Shown: positions 47,601 to 56,571, counted from the stretch's first letter. The stretch: DNA of 62,855 nt from an uncultured Alphaproteobacteria bacterium (GCA_946480475.1 CAMLJM010000015.1:1-62855), one strand, 5' to 3'. The notes: generated by a model from the letters alone, not told the origin. Translations and numbers: made by a program.

Positions 47601-48425
47601 CTATTAGCACTGCCCGGCGATCCTCATAGGTACGCAATGGTTATCTTCTCTTTTAACCTATCTTGGTTTTACAGTATCGACCCTAAATGGACATCGTCTC
47701 ACATTCTCAAAGTATTAGAGTCAGAAGACTCTAATAGCTTAGATAGAGAAGCGATATGGGCTGGCTTTATGTGGGGAGCTAAAATTCCCCAAGCTGATTT
47801 GTTTATGAGACTAAAGCCCCTCTTATTAAGTATGGCTCATGATACACCTGCGGAACGTAAAGTTCGTCACACTGAGATATTGGCAGGATTACTTCTGGCT
47901 GGTTGGGGATCTAAAGATAGTGAGAAGAAGAGATATATATCGGATGAAGAGTTTAGAAATGTCTTATTAAACTCTGAAGATAGCTTCAGAACGCAAGTTC
48001 TATGGAACTTAGAGAAGTGGTCAGGCGGTAAAAAACTACAATGGGATAAAAAAATAATTCCGTTCTTAAAGCATGTTTGGCCTAAGCATAAAAAGGTTAG
48101 AACTGCCAAAGCCTCTGCAAGATTGTGTGATATCGCCCTTGCGCAGGAAACTAATTTCCCCGCGGTTAGCAAGCTTGTATCTCAACTTGTATCTAAAATT
48201 AGCAACGAACACTTTTATCTCCCAGAAATGAAAAGATCGGGAAATGATCTGGCATCAAAATATCCGGAAGAATTATTAGATCTTTTATATGCAATTCTTC
48301 CAGAGAGACCTGAGAGATGGCCCTATGGAACACAAGAAGCATTAAAAGGCATAGAAATATCTATGCCGCAGCTACTAAATGATCCTCGGTTGATTGAGTT
48401 GAAATCTAGGCTTAACGATTCATGA
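44604..48425 (+). CDS. Large SIR2-domain anti-phage protein, 1,273 aa
   Basis: The N-terminal 270 residues are a SIR2-like NAD-binding domain: FFCGAGVSIADAALPSF near 28-44, TTNFDLLFEEA near 134, the catalytic-type His in IIHLHGRVKP near 170, and FIGYSADDPPIRYLL near 216. The other 1,000 residues are helical and AT-rich in DNA, with no motif I can name. Large SIR2 proteins of this design are anti-phage NAD-depleting enzymes; length and layout recall Dsr-type or DUF4020-type proteins. It is a single gene, so it may act alone. Base use is more AT-rich than the plasmid backbone, which suggests transfer. Confidence 0.82.
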   Translation: MRFIENGPILPDDLLNAQDEGQVIFFCGAGVSIADAALPSFSGLAEAVLKKLGATEDSPAKKLLIASQELENTHDLRGVLSADQIFGKLSRSFDSHDINRVVAESLRPRKKSSLPAHKTILKLARLKGGQTRLVTTNFDLLFEEACKNSIESRTRSNLPRIEYSDNDWGIIHLHGRVKPDYSGPDSDGFVLSSAEFGDAYLAQGWARSFVQNILDRYIAVFIGYSADDPPIRYLLEGLQQTKSFKNKLYAFQAENDDEAVAQWDDKGVESIIYELGDNNDHSPLWNTLEAWAARSKDPTAWKQKVLKRAKKGPTKLLPHERGMVAHLVKSLTGARAFAQETPAIPAEWLCVFDESIRLKQPEKNDPFFSEEKIINPYQLYSLDDDPPPSGRNETYSPVPIETWSAFRLDKKDLDSVDDKNLSSISGFQASTTSALVPRLSYITQWIGQVSHQRIAIWWAGQQRALHPTLIKNVLYKASSDKDGKLTKEAKIAWNIILELNSSSEREKHDGYEFLIRVKSLGWNTTTAREYVSLFSPFLHKGTLYRSIPRDNREKFEARAFVKADIRYPEGMNDVLIPDEYLPKIINGLRFNIEKAVDMKLDYSYWLDLCSIEPEDDDDDEQRYERRSDISGYVLHFVSLYKRLVQLDIKAAKQEYKSWRYDPIFIRLRIWACGQDGITDETEFMKEILSLEGEDFWSFKGERDLLLCLKKNWSRLSENNRSLIETKIMEGPPRPKKISQQEHASRSAHGRLNRLHWLNDNGCPLILDLDAVTTALQADDPDWKPEYARKAAESNDGRSGWVKTDTDWTLLKNTPLSEILSKSENTKGRDYSLLVEYAPFSGLCDDAPLRAIGALSLELKTDNFREKFWETFLSRDKRKDDSLRLKLLIGGRISQIPNHNFKEILLTASRWYEKVGPELRQAYPDLFHRLWDKFIETIAANEESSASALVRQKGKDIDWTMEAINSPSGNLAQLHMTDPSKDRHKNGKGYPKDWLKGINQLLALPGDPHRYAMVIFSFNLSWFYSIDPKWTSSHILKVLESEDSNSLDREAIWAGFMWGAKIPQADLFMRLKPLLLSMAHDTPAERKVRHTEILAGLLLAGWGSKDSEKKRYISDEEFRNVLLNSEDSFRTQVLWNLEKWSGGKKLQWDKKIIPFLKHVWPKHKKVRTAKASARLCDIALAQETNFPAVSKLVSQLVSKISNEHFYLPEMKRSGNDLASKYPEELLDLLYAILPERPERWPYGTQEALKGIEISMPQLLNDPRLIELKSRLNDS

Positions 48426-48459
48426 GCATGTTTAGTGCCTATGAAACTCTTATAATAAG

Positions 48460-49641
48460 CTATCCTCGCTCTACTATCTTTCCGGCCTTTGCCTCATAGC
48501 AGAAATTCACGATTGAGCCGAATTTAATTTTCTCTACTGCTTCATCAATGATGAATAGTGGGACCAGGAACCACTCGCGTGGAACTATAGGGTTTCCAAA
48601 GCGATCCTTGATTTCAATATTTAACTTGGCTGGTTCAAAAAATCTATGAATCAGATTTTCAAGTTTCACGCGGTTAATATTGGATAGTTTATAGGTAGCG
48701 ACAACCTCAACATCCGCCATTAGGAATGTCGGATCAAGTTTGGCGTTAGCTATGCGCCTATCTACATCATTACCAGTAACGCCAATTTTATGGACGACCT
48801 CCCTATGCTCCTTAATCAGGGGGTGGTCTGACTTGCTTCTTAATACATAAATTGTTCCACTTTCTAAATCACCCTCTTCTGCTTCATCAGAGAATAGCGG
48901 CCCCGCCGATGGGTCTGTTATTCTCCGTCCGGCTTCGTCTTTATATAAAGCCCTCTGGAGCGACCGCATAAGCAAGTCGCTTTCTGTTCCGTTATCATAG
49001 ATGATGCGAAGACGGGCATCTGTTGCCCCATTAGGTGCTTTGATAACTTCACCCATTTCAGCTACATAGACTTTCTGCCCTCCTAGGATGAAAAACTCTC
49101 CTTGTTTAATCTGGGCATCTTCTTTGAAACGGCGGCTTTGTCGAACGCCTGATTTCAGATCTTCCTGTATCTGCATGAAGAGAGGCTTAAACTTGGCAAA
49201 GTCTAAACAGGGAGCGCGTTTCGCTATTTCCTCAGCTGCCTTGATTTCGGCGCGCGTGCGAACATGGGTCAACTTGGTAATGTCATTATTGCCAGTATTC
49301 AGTGCGCCAAGCTCTGCTAAAATCTCATCATCATCAAGGTCATCAGACAGATCATTCTTGACAGTAGGCTGTCCTTCTAAAAGGCCGTGCTTATCCAGTC
49401 CTGCTAACACAGAGCTGCATTCTTCGCTGGAACGGATTTTATCAAGCCGCACGGCATAAAGGCGCTCAAAAATATCATTGCCCTCACCTTGTGCCGGAGG
49501 GCGGCCATGCTGTTCAAAAAACCGCTCTATATCTTCAAACCCAGCAATGATCCGTTCTTCACGCGGGGAGGGTGCTGAGGGATCTTTTTTTGCGGTGTGG
49601 AAATCACCTAGTTCATCATAGAGTTCGTCAAGTTCTTTCAT
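48460..49641 (-). CDS. GIY-YIG nuclease of the T5orf172/MUG113 type
   Basis: From the ATG at 49641 (after GAGGGGCG) the product is 393 residues. The C-terminal third is a GIY-YIG domain: GTIYVLRSKSD, then VHKIGVTGNDVDRRIANA with the catalytic Arg, KLENLIHRFF with the conserved Glu, and the trailing NPIVPREWFLVPL block. The first 250 residues are helical and acidic. The start overlaps the helicase stop by 14 bases, so it is the last gene of the five-gene operon and the best candidate for its DNA-cutting subunit. An extension to 49815 lies inside the helicase and is rejected. Confidence 0.85.
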   Translation of the reverse strand: MKELDELYDELGDFHTAKKDPSAPSPREERIIAGFEDIERFFEQHGRPPAQGEGNDIFERLYAVRLDKIRSSEECSSVLAGLDKHGLLEGQPTVKNDLSDDLDDDEILAELGALNTGNNDITKLTHVRTRAEIKAAEEIAKRAPCLDFAKFKPLFMQIQEDLKSGVRQSRRFKEDAQIKQGEFFILGGQKVYVAEMGEVIKAPNGATDARLRIIYDNGTESDLLMRSLQRALYKDEAGRRITDPSAGPLFSDEAEEGDLESGTIYVLRSKSDHPLIKEHREVVHKIGVTGNDVDRRIANAKLDPTFLMADVEVVATYKLSNINRVKLENLIHRFFEPAKLNIEIKDRFGNPIVPREWFLVPLFIIDEAVEKIKFGSIVNFCYEAKAGKIVERG

Positions 49642-51688
49642 AACGCCCCTCATCTTTGTAACGGACAAAGGCGGCAGCGCCTTCAGCCATGCGCTTCTCC
49701 CACGGGTCTTGAGAGTCGAGTGCAGGCAAACGGCCACGCTCTTTTTTAAATTGAACAGCACGGGCAGCAAGCCCCTTGGCTTCTTCTGGTGATAGCTTAG
49801 TTTTTTTGCCAGCAATCACGTTAGCGACCTGCTTCAGACTATCCTCATTCATTGCCTTAGATAAAATGGCATAGGCCTCACCGAACGGATTGATCCTGTC
49901 AATCAGGTCAATATCGAGGTCTTTCACATCCATCGAAAACTTGCGAACGCCATCAATCAGGGCGGTGTTGCCAGCTTTCTGCATTTCAGGGCTGTTCAGC
50001 ATTTCCTTTGCTTTTTGCGTCAGGTTCAAGGCTGCAACAGCATGTTGGCGCACGGCTTCCTGATCTTCATCATCCAGCTCGGGGTATTTGTCCTTAATGA
50101 TCTTGCCCATGCGGACTTGGGTTAGCTCTTCAGGGATCATTTCAGAGTCGAACAAGCCGCGTTCAAGTGCGGTCTTGTCTTGAACGAAGGCTGCAATGAC
50201 TTCATTCAAATCCTCTTGGCAAATGCGAGAGGCTTCTTTGCTTTTGGGTTCAGCCAGACCTTTAATTTCAATTTGGAACTGGCCAGTGCTTTGATTGAAG
50301 CCGATATTCTCCTTATTGGGGTCATACCCCCCTTCCCCATAGTCAAAACCCTCAATCGGGCCATTATTAGGATTTTTCGGCATGAAATTGAATTTGGGCG
50401 CAAGAACCTGTTCCATCAACAGACTTGCGGCAATGGCTTTCAGCGTATCGTTCACAGCATCCGTCACTTTTTCTTCGGAAGCATCCGGTTCAGCAATCAA
50501 ATTAGTAAAGCGCGAACGGGTCTTGCCTTTGGCATCCCGTGTGGCACGGCCAATAATCTGGATAATTTCGGTCAAGCTGGAGCGATAACCGATGGTCAGG
50601 GCGTGTTCACACCAAATCCAGTCAAATCCTTCCTTGGCCATGCCTAGCGCGATAATAACATCCACATGGTCACGATTATCTTTTTGGGTAGGGTCTTTCA
50701 GCGAGGTCAAAACCTTGGAATGCCGCTCAGGGCCATCATCCACAAGGTCTGCCACTTTCAGAATGCGGCCATCTGCGCGCTCAACAAGATCAAAGCCCGT
50801 GGCGGGGTCTTTGCCTTTCCATGCCCCCATCGTGTCCATTATTTCACTGACTTCAGTAGTTTTACCGCGCTGCGTGCTTTCTCGGGAATTCACGTTCGGG
50901 ATATGGATGATGGTTTTTAAGTTCGTATCGAGAACATCCGCGATTTCGTCAATATAAGAGCCAGAATAGAAATAATAGCCAATATCAAGCTGCTTTAGAT
51001 ACTGATAGCCATTGAGTTGCTCATAGTAGGTATAGGTGACAGGCTCAAATTTTTCTTCATCCTGTGACAGCAAGACAGGCACGGCATCGCCACGGAAATA
51101 TGATCCTGTCATGGCGAGAATATGCGTCTTATCCCGCGCAATCAGCTTGGAGATAATGCCTCCGAGAATATTGTCTTCAGCGGCGCTCACATGATGGAAT
51201 TCATCCACGGCAATCAGGCAATCATCAAAGGCTTCAATGCCAAAACGATCCACCGAGAAGCGGAACGTGGCATGGGTGCAAACCAGAACGCGATCAGGGC
51301 TATCAAGAAAGACTTTAACGGAGCCAACCTTACCACCGTTATCATCCCCCGGCGCATTGCACAAGTTCCATTGCGGAGCCACTTCCCAATCTGCCCAAAA
51401 GCCGAATTTAGAAAGCGGCTCGTCATTAAAGCTGGAGCCGATGGATTTTTCCGGTACAACGATAATCGCCTTTTTCAGTCCTTGGTTATACAGCTTATCC
51501 AACGCGATAAACATCAAGGCGCGGCTTTTGCCAGAGGCAGGTGGCGATTTAATCAGCAGATATTGTTCCCCGCGCTTTTCATAGGCGCGTTCCTGCATGA
51601 CACGCATTCCCATTTCATTTGCCTTGGTCGAACTACCATTGGAAGCGTATTTAACGGAAACGGAAGGGATGGATTTAATGTCTGTCAT
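49628..51688 (-). CDS. DEAD/DEAH-box helicase of the methyltransferase operon
   Basis: The 686-residue protein has Walker A LLIKSPPASGKSRALMF near 50, the DEAH-type box LIAVDEFHHVSA near 160, AMTGSYFRGDAVPV (motif III) and the C-terminal QIIGRATRDAKGKTRSRF (motif VI). It is a superfamily 2 translocase like those of type I and III restriction systems. It overlaps the ATPase gene upstream (ATGA) and the nuclease gene downstream. Confidence 0.9.
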   Translation of the reverse strand: MTDIKSIPSVSVKYASNGSSTKANEMGMRVMQERAYEKRGEQYLLIKSPPASGKSRALMFIALDKLYNQGLKKAIIVVPEKSIGSSFNDEPLSKFGFWADWEVAPQWNLCNAPGDDNGGKVGSVKVFLDSPDRVLVCTHATFRFSVDRFGIEAFDDCLIAVDEFHHVSAAEDNILGGIISKLIARDKTHILAMTGSYFRGDAVPVLLSQDEEKFEPVTYTYYEQLNGYQYLKQLDIGYYFYSGSYIDEIADVLDTNLKTIIHIPNVNSRESTQRGKTTEVSEIMDTMGAWKGKDPATGFDLVERADGRILKVADLVDDGPERHSKVLTSLKDPTQKDNRDHVDVIIALGMAKEGFDWIWCEHALTIGYRSSLTEIIQIIGRATRDAKGKTRSRFTNLIAEPDASEEKVTDAVNDTLKAIAASLLMEQVLAPKFNFMPKNPNNGPIEGFDYGEGGYDPNKENIGFNQSTGQFQIEIKGLAEPKSKEASRICQEDLNEVIAAFVQDKTALERGLFDSEMIPEELTQVRMGKIIKDKYPELDDEDQEAVRQHAVAALNLTQKAKEMLNSPEMQKAGNTALIDGVRKFSMDVKDLDIDLIDRINPFGEAYAILSKAMNEDSLKQVANVIAGKKTKLSPEEAKGLAARAVQFKKERGRLPALDSQDPWEKRMAEGAAAFVRYKDEGRYERT

Positions 51689-53241
51689 GCGGCTTCTCTC
51701 TCAGCTTGACCAATATTCTGTTTATTTTGAATAAACGCTCGCATCTCTTGAATGGATGTTAGCAACTGCGCTGGCGTATATTTGTCATTACGTGCGTTTT
51801 CAGGATGATGAATCTGGTGGCGCACATAAACGCTCAATATCACTTGCTCTGAAACGACATTGCCGTTTCTTTCCTTGAAATACTGCATGGTTGTTCTTCC
51901 TGTTATATATTCATTGAGCCAGCCTTCGTGCTCAATGAAGCCATAAAGTTCATTATGATATTCTTGGTTGGCCTCAGCAAATGCTATGAAATTAACTTCA
52001 TTCAAAGAAGGATATGGCAACTCATGAGGCTCAACCTCAATAATCTCTTTTGATCCCTCTCTATTCTGAACCAGTTTTAAATGTTCAAAATTTAACATTT
52101 TCACAAGAGATGGGCTGTGTGTCGTTAAGATAACCTGAGTATGTTCCGCCTGTGAAAGTGAAATCAAGGCTTCGATAAGTTTCTTTTGATGGTCTGGGTG
52201 TTGTGAGGTTTCCGGCTCTTCTATCGCATAGATTACATCAGGAACATTTCTGTCTGTTTTTCTTCTTTCGGCTTCTGCCCTAAAGAAATTGAGAAGAACG
52301 AGTCGCTTAACACCGCTGCCTCGTTTATTTAGCGGGATATCATCGTCTCCAGAAATAGATACATTTTTAAAAACGTCTAACCATTTTAAAGTATCAGATG
52401 GGGGAATGACAGGGTTTAGCGTTTCCGCAATTTCAGGATTCATTTCTCTTAGTTTTTCACATGTTCCGTCAGCCACTTCTTTAAGCTTCCCGTTTACCTT
52501 CGTTGCCACTTCATTCAATGCGGTAATTATATCTAGGTCTTTGAGTATTTCTTGTACCGCCAGCTTCATAGGGTCTTGTATTTCACTATCCCCATCACTG
52601 TTTTTTCTATCAGACTGGAACAATGAATAAAGCGGCATATAACTTTTAAGCTGGGTCCATATATTTTTTACGTCTTCTTTAGTCACGTCAATTTCCACTG
52701 CGGCTAGTTGAAGATCGGTGCTGTAAAATCTCCAAATCGCTTGTCGCATAGATGCGTTTTTATTCTTATCAACATTTGTAATATTTTTAGCATCAATAAT
52801 CTTTCTCAAGTCTGCCTGCTTCTTATGCAACAGTTCGGCACATTCAGGATTGGTTGGATGATGTGCTTTAATTAGCACCTTCTCTTTTCCCGCACTTGGA
52901 TAGATCTTAAGAATTTCCAACTTGCCGTCATTCGTTAGTAGATACTCATCAGCGAGAGTTGTTGCGTTGCTTTCATCAATTACAATATTTGTCGGAAGAT
53001 TTTCAAACACAACAGAAATTGCAATGTCTTGATTTCCGCTCTCTGAGCATTTTTTGTTGATATCGTCTTTGTCTAACTTAATGACTCCTTTTCCTTCATT
53101 AAAAAATATATCAAGGGCTTCGAGAACCGTTGACTTGCCAACATCATTTTTTCCAACAAAAGCGGTTAGATCATTGAAATCAATAACCACCTCATCTGAA
53201 TATGAACGAAAGTTTGAAATTTTTACTTGTGATATTTTCAT
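51685..53241 (-). CDS. AAA ATPase (RecF/OLD-like) without TOPRIM domain
   Basis: The 518-residue protein begins with the RecF/OLD pattern KISNFRSYSDEVVIDFND and Walker A FVGKNDVGKSTVLEALDIFF. The central part has a coiled region, and the C-terminal ATPase half has VIYAIEEPETSQHPDHQKK (Walker B) and VILTTHSPSLV. Classical OLD nucleases end in a TOPRIM domain; here the tail has none that I can see, but does have LSVYVRHQIHHPENARND, an R-x4-H type motif reminiscent of HEPN-like proteins. It overlaps both neighbours by four bases. Confidence 0.85.
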   Translation of the reverse strand: MKISQVKISNFRSYSDEVVIDFNDLTAFVGKNDVGKSTVLEALDIFFNEGKGVIKLDKDDINKKCSESGNQDIAISVVFENLPTNIVIDESNATTLADEYLLTNDGKLEILKIYPSAGKEKVLIKAHHPTNPECAELLHKKQADLRKIIDAKNITNVDKNKNASMRQAIWRFYSTDLQLAAVEIDVTKEDVKNIWTQLKSYMPLYSLFQSDRKNSDGDSEIQDPMKLAVQEILKDLDIITALNEVATKVNGKLKEVADGTCEKLREMNPEIAETLNPVIPPSDTLKWLDVFKNVSISGDDDIPLNKRGSGVKRLVLLNFFRAEAERRKTDRNVPDVIYAIEEPETSQHPDHQKKLIEALISLSQAEHTQVILTTHSPSLVKMLNFEHLKLVQNREGSKEIIEVEPHELPYPSLNEVNFIAFAEANQEYHNELYGFIEHEGWLNEYITGRTTMQYFKERNGNVVSEQVILSVYVRHQIHHPENARNDKYTPAQLLTSIQEMRAFIQNKQNIGQAEREAA

Positions 53242-56018
53242 TGTGTAGCTCCCCTTTTCTTTGCATAAGGCTTTTTCTGTTCGGCAGTCATTTTGGTGTA
53301 TAGATCGAATAATTTTTCCAGACGTTCGGTATCGTTTTTGAAGCGGCGACCGATATAGATACGCTCAAGCACTTCATCATTGCGCTCATGGGCATGGCGC
53401 AGATTTTCAGGCATGTTTTCTGGATCGTAAAGCTCTGCGATAGTGGCGGGGAAATGCGCCTCCCGCGCCAGTAGAATATCCTCGGCACAGCGAGTCAGGT
53501 CAGCTTTATTTTTTTCAGTAAGTTGAGGAACAGGAAACGTATTCCATCCCATAGTGTTTGAATAGTTGAAGCGAGTTTCTAACTTTCCACAAACAGCATC
53601 AATCCAAACATAATGAAATTTTGATGATAAAATTGCGAGGTTCCACAGTGGCGCATCATATAAAGCAAAATTTCGATTTGTAATTGTGGAGCGATTGTCA
53701 AGCAGTCCGATTTGAAACCATTCTCTTTTTTCTGATGAAACAGCAGGAATAATGATTGTATGGCTTCGACCTATATTCATCTCACGCATCTGGTGGGCAC
53801 GTTTCGCCATGTCGTTTGCGCTTTTATCACGACTAGAAAGGCGCATCTCGCGCACACCTTGAACGCGTTGATGGATAGCGGGAATGGCGAGGGCTTCATC
53901 CAAATACCGATCTTCAATCCACAGACAGTAGCGTTCTTTGCCGCTAATGAATTCTTCGGAACCATAAATACGGCGTATAAATCGCTTTTCTTGAGCTGGC
54001 GTTAAGCCAAGTAATTTTAATTCATTAGAACAAAGAAGAAGGTTTCCGCCATCAACAGGCTTATTTCCAAAGCTCATATCGGAAACTTCAGTCATAGGTC
54101 TAGATTGTTTTTCTACCACAACATCTGCGCCCGAAACTAAATAGGCATTTATATACTCTGATTCTTTTAAAACAAATCCACCATCATCTGCGATAGAAAA
54201 TAGTTTCCGCAATCTTCCTGCATGATTTGATATACCAACTATAACCACAGTGACCCCTGCATTGTAGCTTGCAAGGTTTGCCCATTTGAAGCTGGTATGG
54301 GCAAAGGAGATTTCATGTCCTGTTTTAAAAATCAGTGGCCAAAGGATAGGCACTTGCTGGCCTTGGCAGATGGAATTAGTAGATACGAACGCGGCAACAG
54401 CATTGGTTTTCGTACCGTAATCCGCCGCCTTCATGAACCATCCGGCAACATAGTCTAATGACTTCCAAGTTTTGGTACGATGATCGAATATCGCTTTCAG
54501 ATCATTCTTCTGTTCATCAGATTGCCAAGTTGAACCTAAGTACGGCGGATTGCCGCAGATATAAGTTTCCCCACCTTCATTTTCAAAATCAATCTGCGCT
54601 TGATCTAATGGTGTATTGAACAGATCATCACCGTGTAGTTTTACGCCTTTACCAGTGGGCGGACAGATGGAAAGCCAATCAAGCCGCAAAGCATTGCCAC
54701 AGGTAATCCAGTTTTGTTCATCCAGCGGCAGAAATTCTGCCAAGGCCTCTTTCTGGCCGCGATATGTGACATCGCATTGGTATTCCGCGATGATAAGAGC
54801 CAGCCGTGCAATTTCCGCCGGAAAATCACGTAGCTCTATTCCACGGAAATTTGTAATCGGAATTTCTGTGCGACGGTCAGGTTCACCGCGCCGTATGTTG
54901 ATTTCCGCCTCAATCGCCCGCATTTCCTTATAGGCAATGACAAGGAAGTTGCCGGAGCCGCAGGCGGGGTCAAATACCCTGATCCGCGCCATGCGCTTTC
55001 TTAGGTTCAAAAGTTTTTGCGGGCTATCACCAGCCGCTTCCAGTTGTTCACGCAGGTCATCAAGGAATAGCGGGTTCAGAACCTTCAGGATATTGGGGAC
55101 GCTGGTATAGTGCATGCCCAATGCGCCGCGCTCTTCATCATCGGCCACAGCCTGAATCATGGAACCGAAAATATCAGGATTGATTTTCTTCCAGTCCAGA
55201 TTGCCAACATGGAGCAGGTAGCTACGGGCAATCTTGGTAAAGCGCGGGGTTTCTGTGCTGCCAGAGAATAAGCCGCCGTTCACATAGGGGAAGGTATCAG
55301 CCCAGCGGGGCAGCTTTGCACAGGCGCGATCTTGCAGCTTTGTATTCATGGCACGGAAGACTTCGCTGATAACCTCATGCGTGTTTGAGGAATCTTTCGC
55401 GCTCATTTGTTCAACGGTATCGGTGAATAAGCCTGCACCATTGAAAATGTCGGTATCTTCCGCAAAGAAACAGAAAATCAGTCGCGCCATGAAATGGTTC
55501 ATTTCCGGGCGGCGTTTTTCGGTTCCCCAATCAGGGTTATCTTTAAGTAATTCAACATAGAGCCGGTTCAGGCGGCTGGTGGCCCGAATATCAAAGGCAT
55601 TGTCGCTGATCTGCTTGACCGTGCTGATGCCTGCCAGCGGCAGGAAGAAGCCAAAATGATTTGGGAAGTCTTTAAAGTCACATGAAACGGTATCACCGCT
55701 TGTCAGGTCTTCTGCCTGAAAGTCATCACCATCGGTGGCAAGGATAAATTTGGCCTTTTGCTTGGACGTAGCAGGGCTGGCTTTCAGTTTTTCTAGCGTC
55801 TTTAGCACTTCACCTTTGGGGCTAACCGCTAGATGAATGTTGTTGTATTGAAGGACAGCATCCTCAATATCAGTTTTGTTTGTATTTCCGCTTCTTAAAC
55901 GCTGGATCGTTGTAGCTTTGTTCCCGAACGCTTCAAGAAACCCATACGGGAATTCAGCCGCATCAAATGGCTGTTCCGCGAACCTCGATATTGCCTCTTC
56001 AATTTCAACGGCATTCAT
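53238..56018 (-). CDS. MmeI-like DNA adenine methyltransferase
   Basis: The 926-residue protein has the MmeI/YeeA layout: an N-terminal domain (about 1-230, with FCFFAEDTDIFNGAGLF), a helical spacer, an N6-adenine methyltransferase domain with FDPACGSGNFLVIAYKEM near 349 (motif I) and CGNPPYLGS near 488 (motif IV), and a target-recognition region after about 600. MmeI itself has a D-ExK nuclease site at its N-terminus; I do not see one here, so this protein probably only methylates. The ATG at 56018 is 19 bases after the upstream HTH gene; a longer frame to 56105 overlaps that gene. Confidence 0.88.
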   Translation of the reverse strand: MNAVEIEEAISRFAEQPFDAAEFPYGFLEAFGNKATTIQRLRSGNTNKTDIEDAVLQYNNIHLAVSPKGEVLKTLEKLKASPATSKQKAKFILATDGDDFQAEDLTSGDTVSCDFKDFPNHFGFFLPLAGISTVKQISDNAFDIRATSRLNRLYVELLKDNPDWGTEKRRPEMNHFMARLIFCFFAEDTDIFNGAGLFTDTVEQMSAKDSSNTHEVISEVFRAMNTKLQDRACAKLPRWADTFPYVNGGLFSGSTETPRFTKIARSYLLHVGNLDWKKINPDIFGSMIQAVADDEERGALGMHYTSVPNILKVLNPLFLDDLREQLEAAGDSPQKLLNLRKRMARIRVFDPACGSGNFLVIAYKEMRAIEAEINIRRGEPDRRTEIPITNFRGIELRDFPAEIARLALIIAEYQCDVTYRGQKEALAEFLPLDEQNWITCGNALRLDWLSICPPTGKGVKLHGDDLFNTPLDQAQIDFENEGGETYICGNPPYLGSTWQSDEQKNDLKAIFDHRTKTWKSLDYVAGWFMKAADYGTKTNAVAAFVSTNSICQGQQVPILWPLIFKTGHEISFAHTSFKWANLASYNAGVTVVIVGISNHAGRLRKLFSIADDGGFVLKESEYINAYLVSGADVVVEKQSRPMTEVSDMSFGNKPVDGGNLLLCSNELKLLGLTPAQEKRFIRRIYGSEEFISGKERYCLWIEDRYLDEALAIPAIHQRVQGVREMRLSSRDKSANDMAKRAHQMREMNIGRSHTIIIPAVSSEKREWFQIGLLDNRSTITNRNFALYDAPLWNLAILSSKFHYVWIDAVCGKLETRFNYSNTMGWNTFPVPQLTEKNKADLTRCAEDILLAREAHFPATIAELYDPENMPENLRHAHERNDEVLERIYIGRRFKNDTERLEKLFDLYTKMTAEQKKPYAKKRGATQ

Positions 56019-56037
56019 AGAATTTACTTTTACCCGA

Positions 56038-56571
56038 TTATGAAGCTTTTGAGAATTTGAAGGGCCACCAGGATTTCTTGGAGGTTTGCTGCTGCTGCAG
56101 TTCAAGAAGCGTTTTGACGGCGGTTTCCATCTCGGAAAAGCGTTTTATCTGTTCCTCTTCCCTGTCGGCATGTTTTTCTGCGGAAGTGCGCTGATCGGTC
56201 AGCTGGGCTGTTACCTTCCCTACGACCTCCTGCTCTTTCTTGAGCAGTTCCTGCAGATTTTCGATCTGTTCTGATAGCTGCCGCCTCTCCCTCTCCCGCT
56301 CAATCTCTGACGTCTTCAGTCTCTCCCGAAGAACGGCAACCTCCGTTACCAGATCTGGATTGTTGGCAGTCAGCTTTGATGCTTTAGCGGCTGCAAGTTG
56401 GTCCGGAGGCGTTACCTTATCGCCGTAGACGCGCACAAGCTCGGACACATCAATTTTAGGCCGTTTGGTTTTAGCATCAATTACGGAAATGCTCTTCTCT
56501 CTTATATGTGCATAGAGAGTGGATCTCGTAATTCCAACCATTTTTGCTGCTTCTGAAAGGGAAACCTGCAT
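56038..56571 (-). CDS. Helix-turn-helix protein with long coiled coil, first gene of the operon
   Basis: The 177-residue product has an excisionase/MerR-like helix-turn-helix (VSLSEAAKMVGITRSTLYAH, then a wing to about 50) and a long coiled coil from about 75 to 160 (LRERLKTSEIERERERRQLS). It ends in a Trp-Trp-Pro-Phe motif and a basic tail. Plasmid proteins of this type bind DNA and often regulate replication or partition genes. It lies between the origin and the methyltransferase, so it may belong to the replication region, to the defence operon as its regulator, or to both. Confidence 0.65.
   Translation of the reverse strand: MQVSLSEAAKMVGITRSTLYAHIREKSISVIDAKTKRPKIDVSELVRVYGDKVTPPDQLAAAKASKLTANNPDLVTEVAVLRERLKTSEIERERERRQLSEQIENLQELLKKEQEVVGKVTAQLTDQRTSAEKHADREEEQIKRFSEMETAVKTLLELQQQQTSKKSWWPFKFSKAS

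Noticed and set aside
51685..53241. Full OLD nuclease (Gabija-type GajA)
   Set aside because: No TOPRIM motif is visible in the C-terminal part and the helicase partner is not UvrD-like.
53238..56018. Methyltransferase as a single-chain type IIG enzyme like MmeI
   Set aside because: The N-terminal domain lacks a recognisable D-ExK nuclease site, so autonomous cutting is not supported.
48460..56571. Defence operon as DISARM or BREX
   Set aside because: There is no DUF1998 protein, PLD protein, PglZ or BrxC-type ATPase; the components are a MmeI-like methyltransferase, RecF-like ATPase, helicase and GIY-YIG nuclease.
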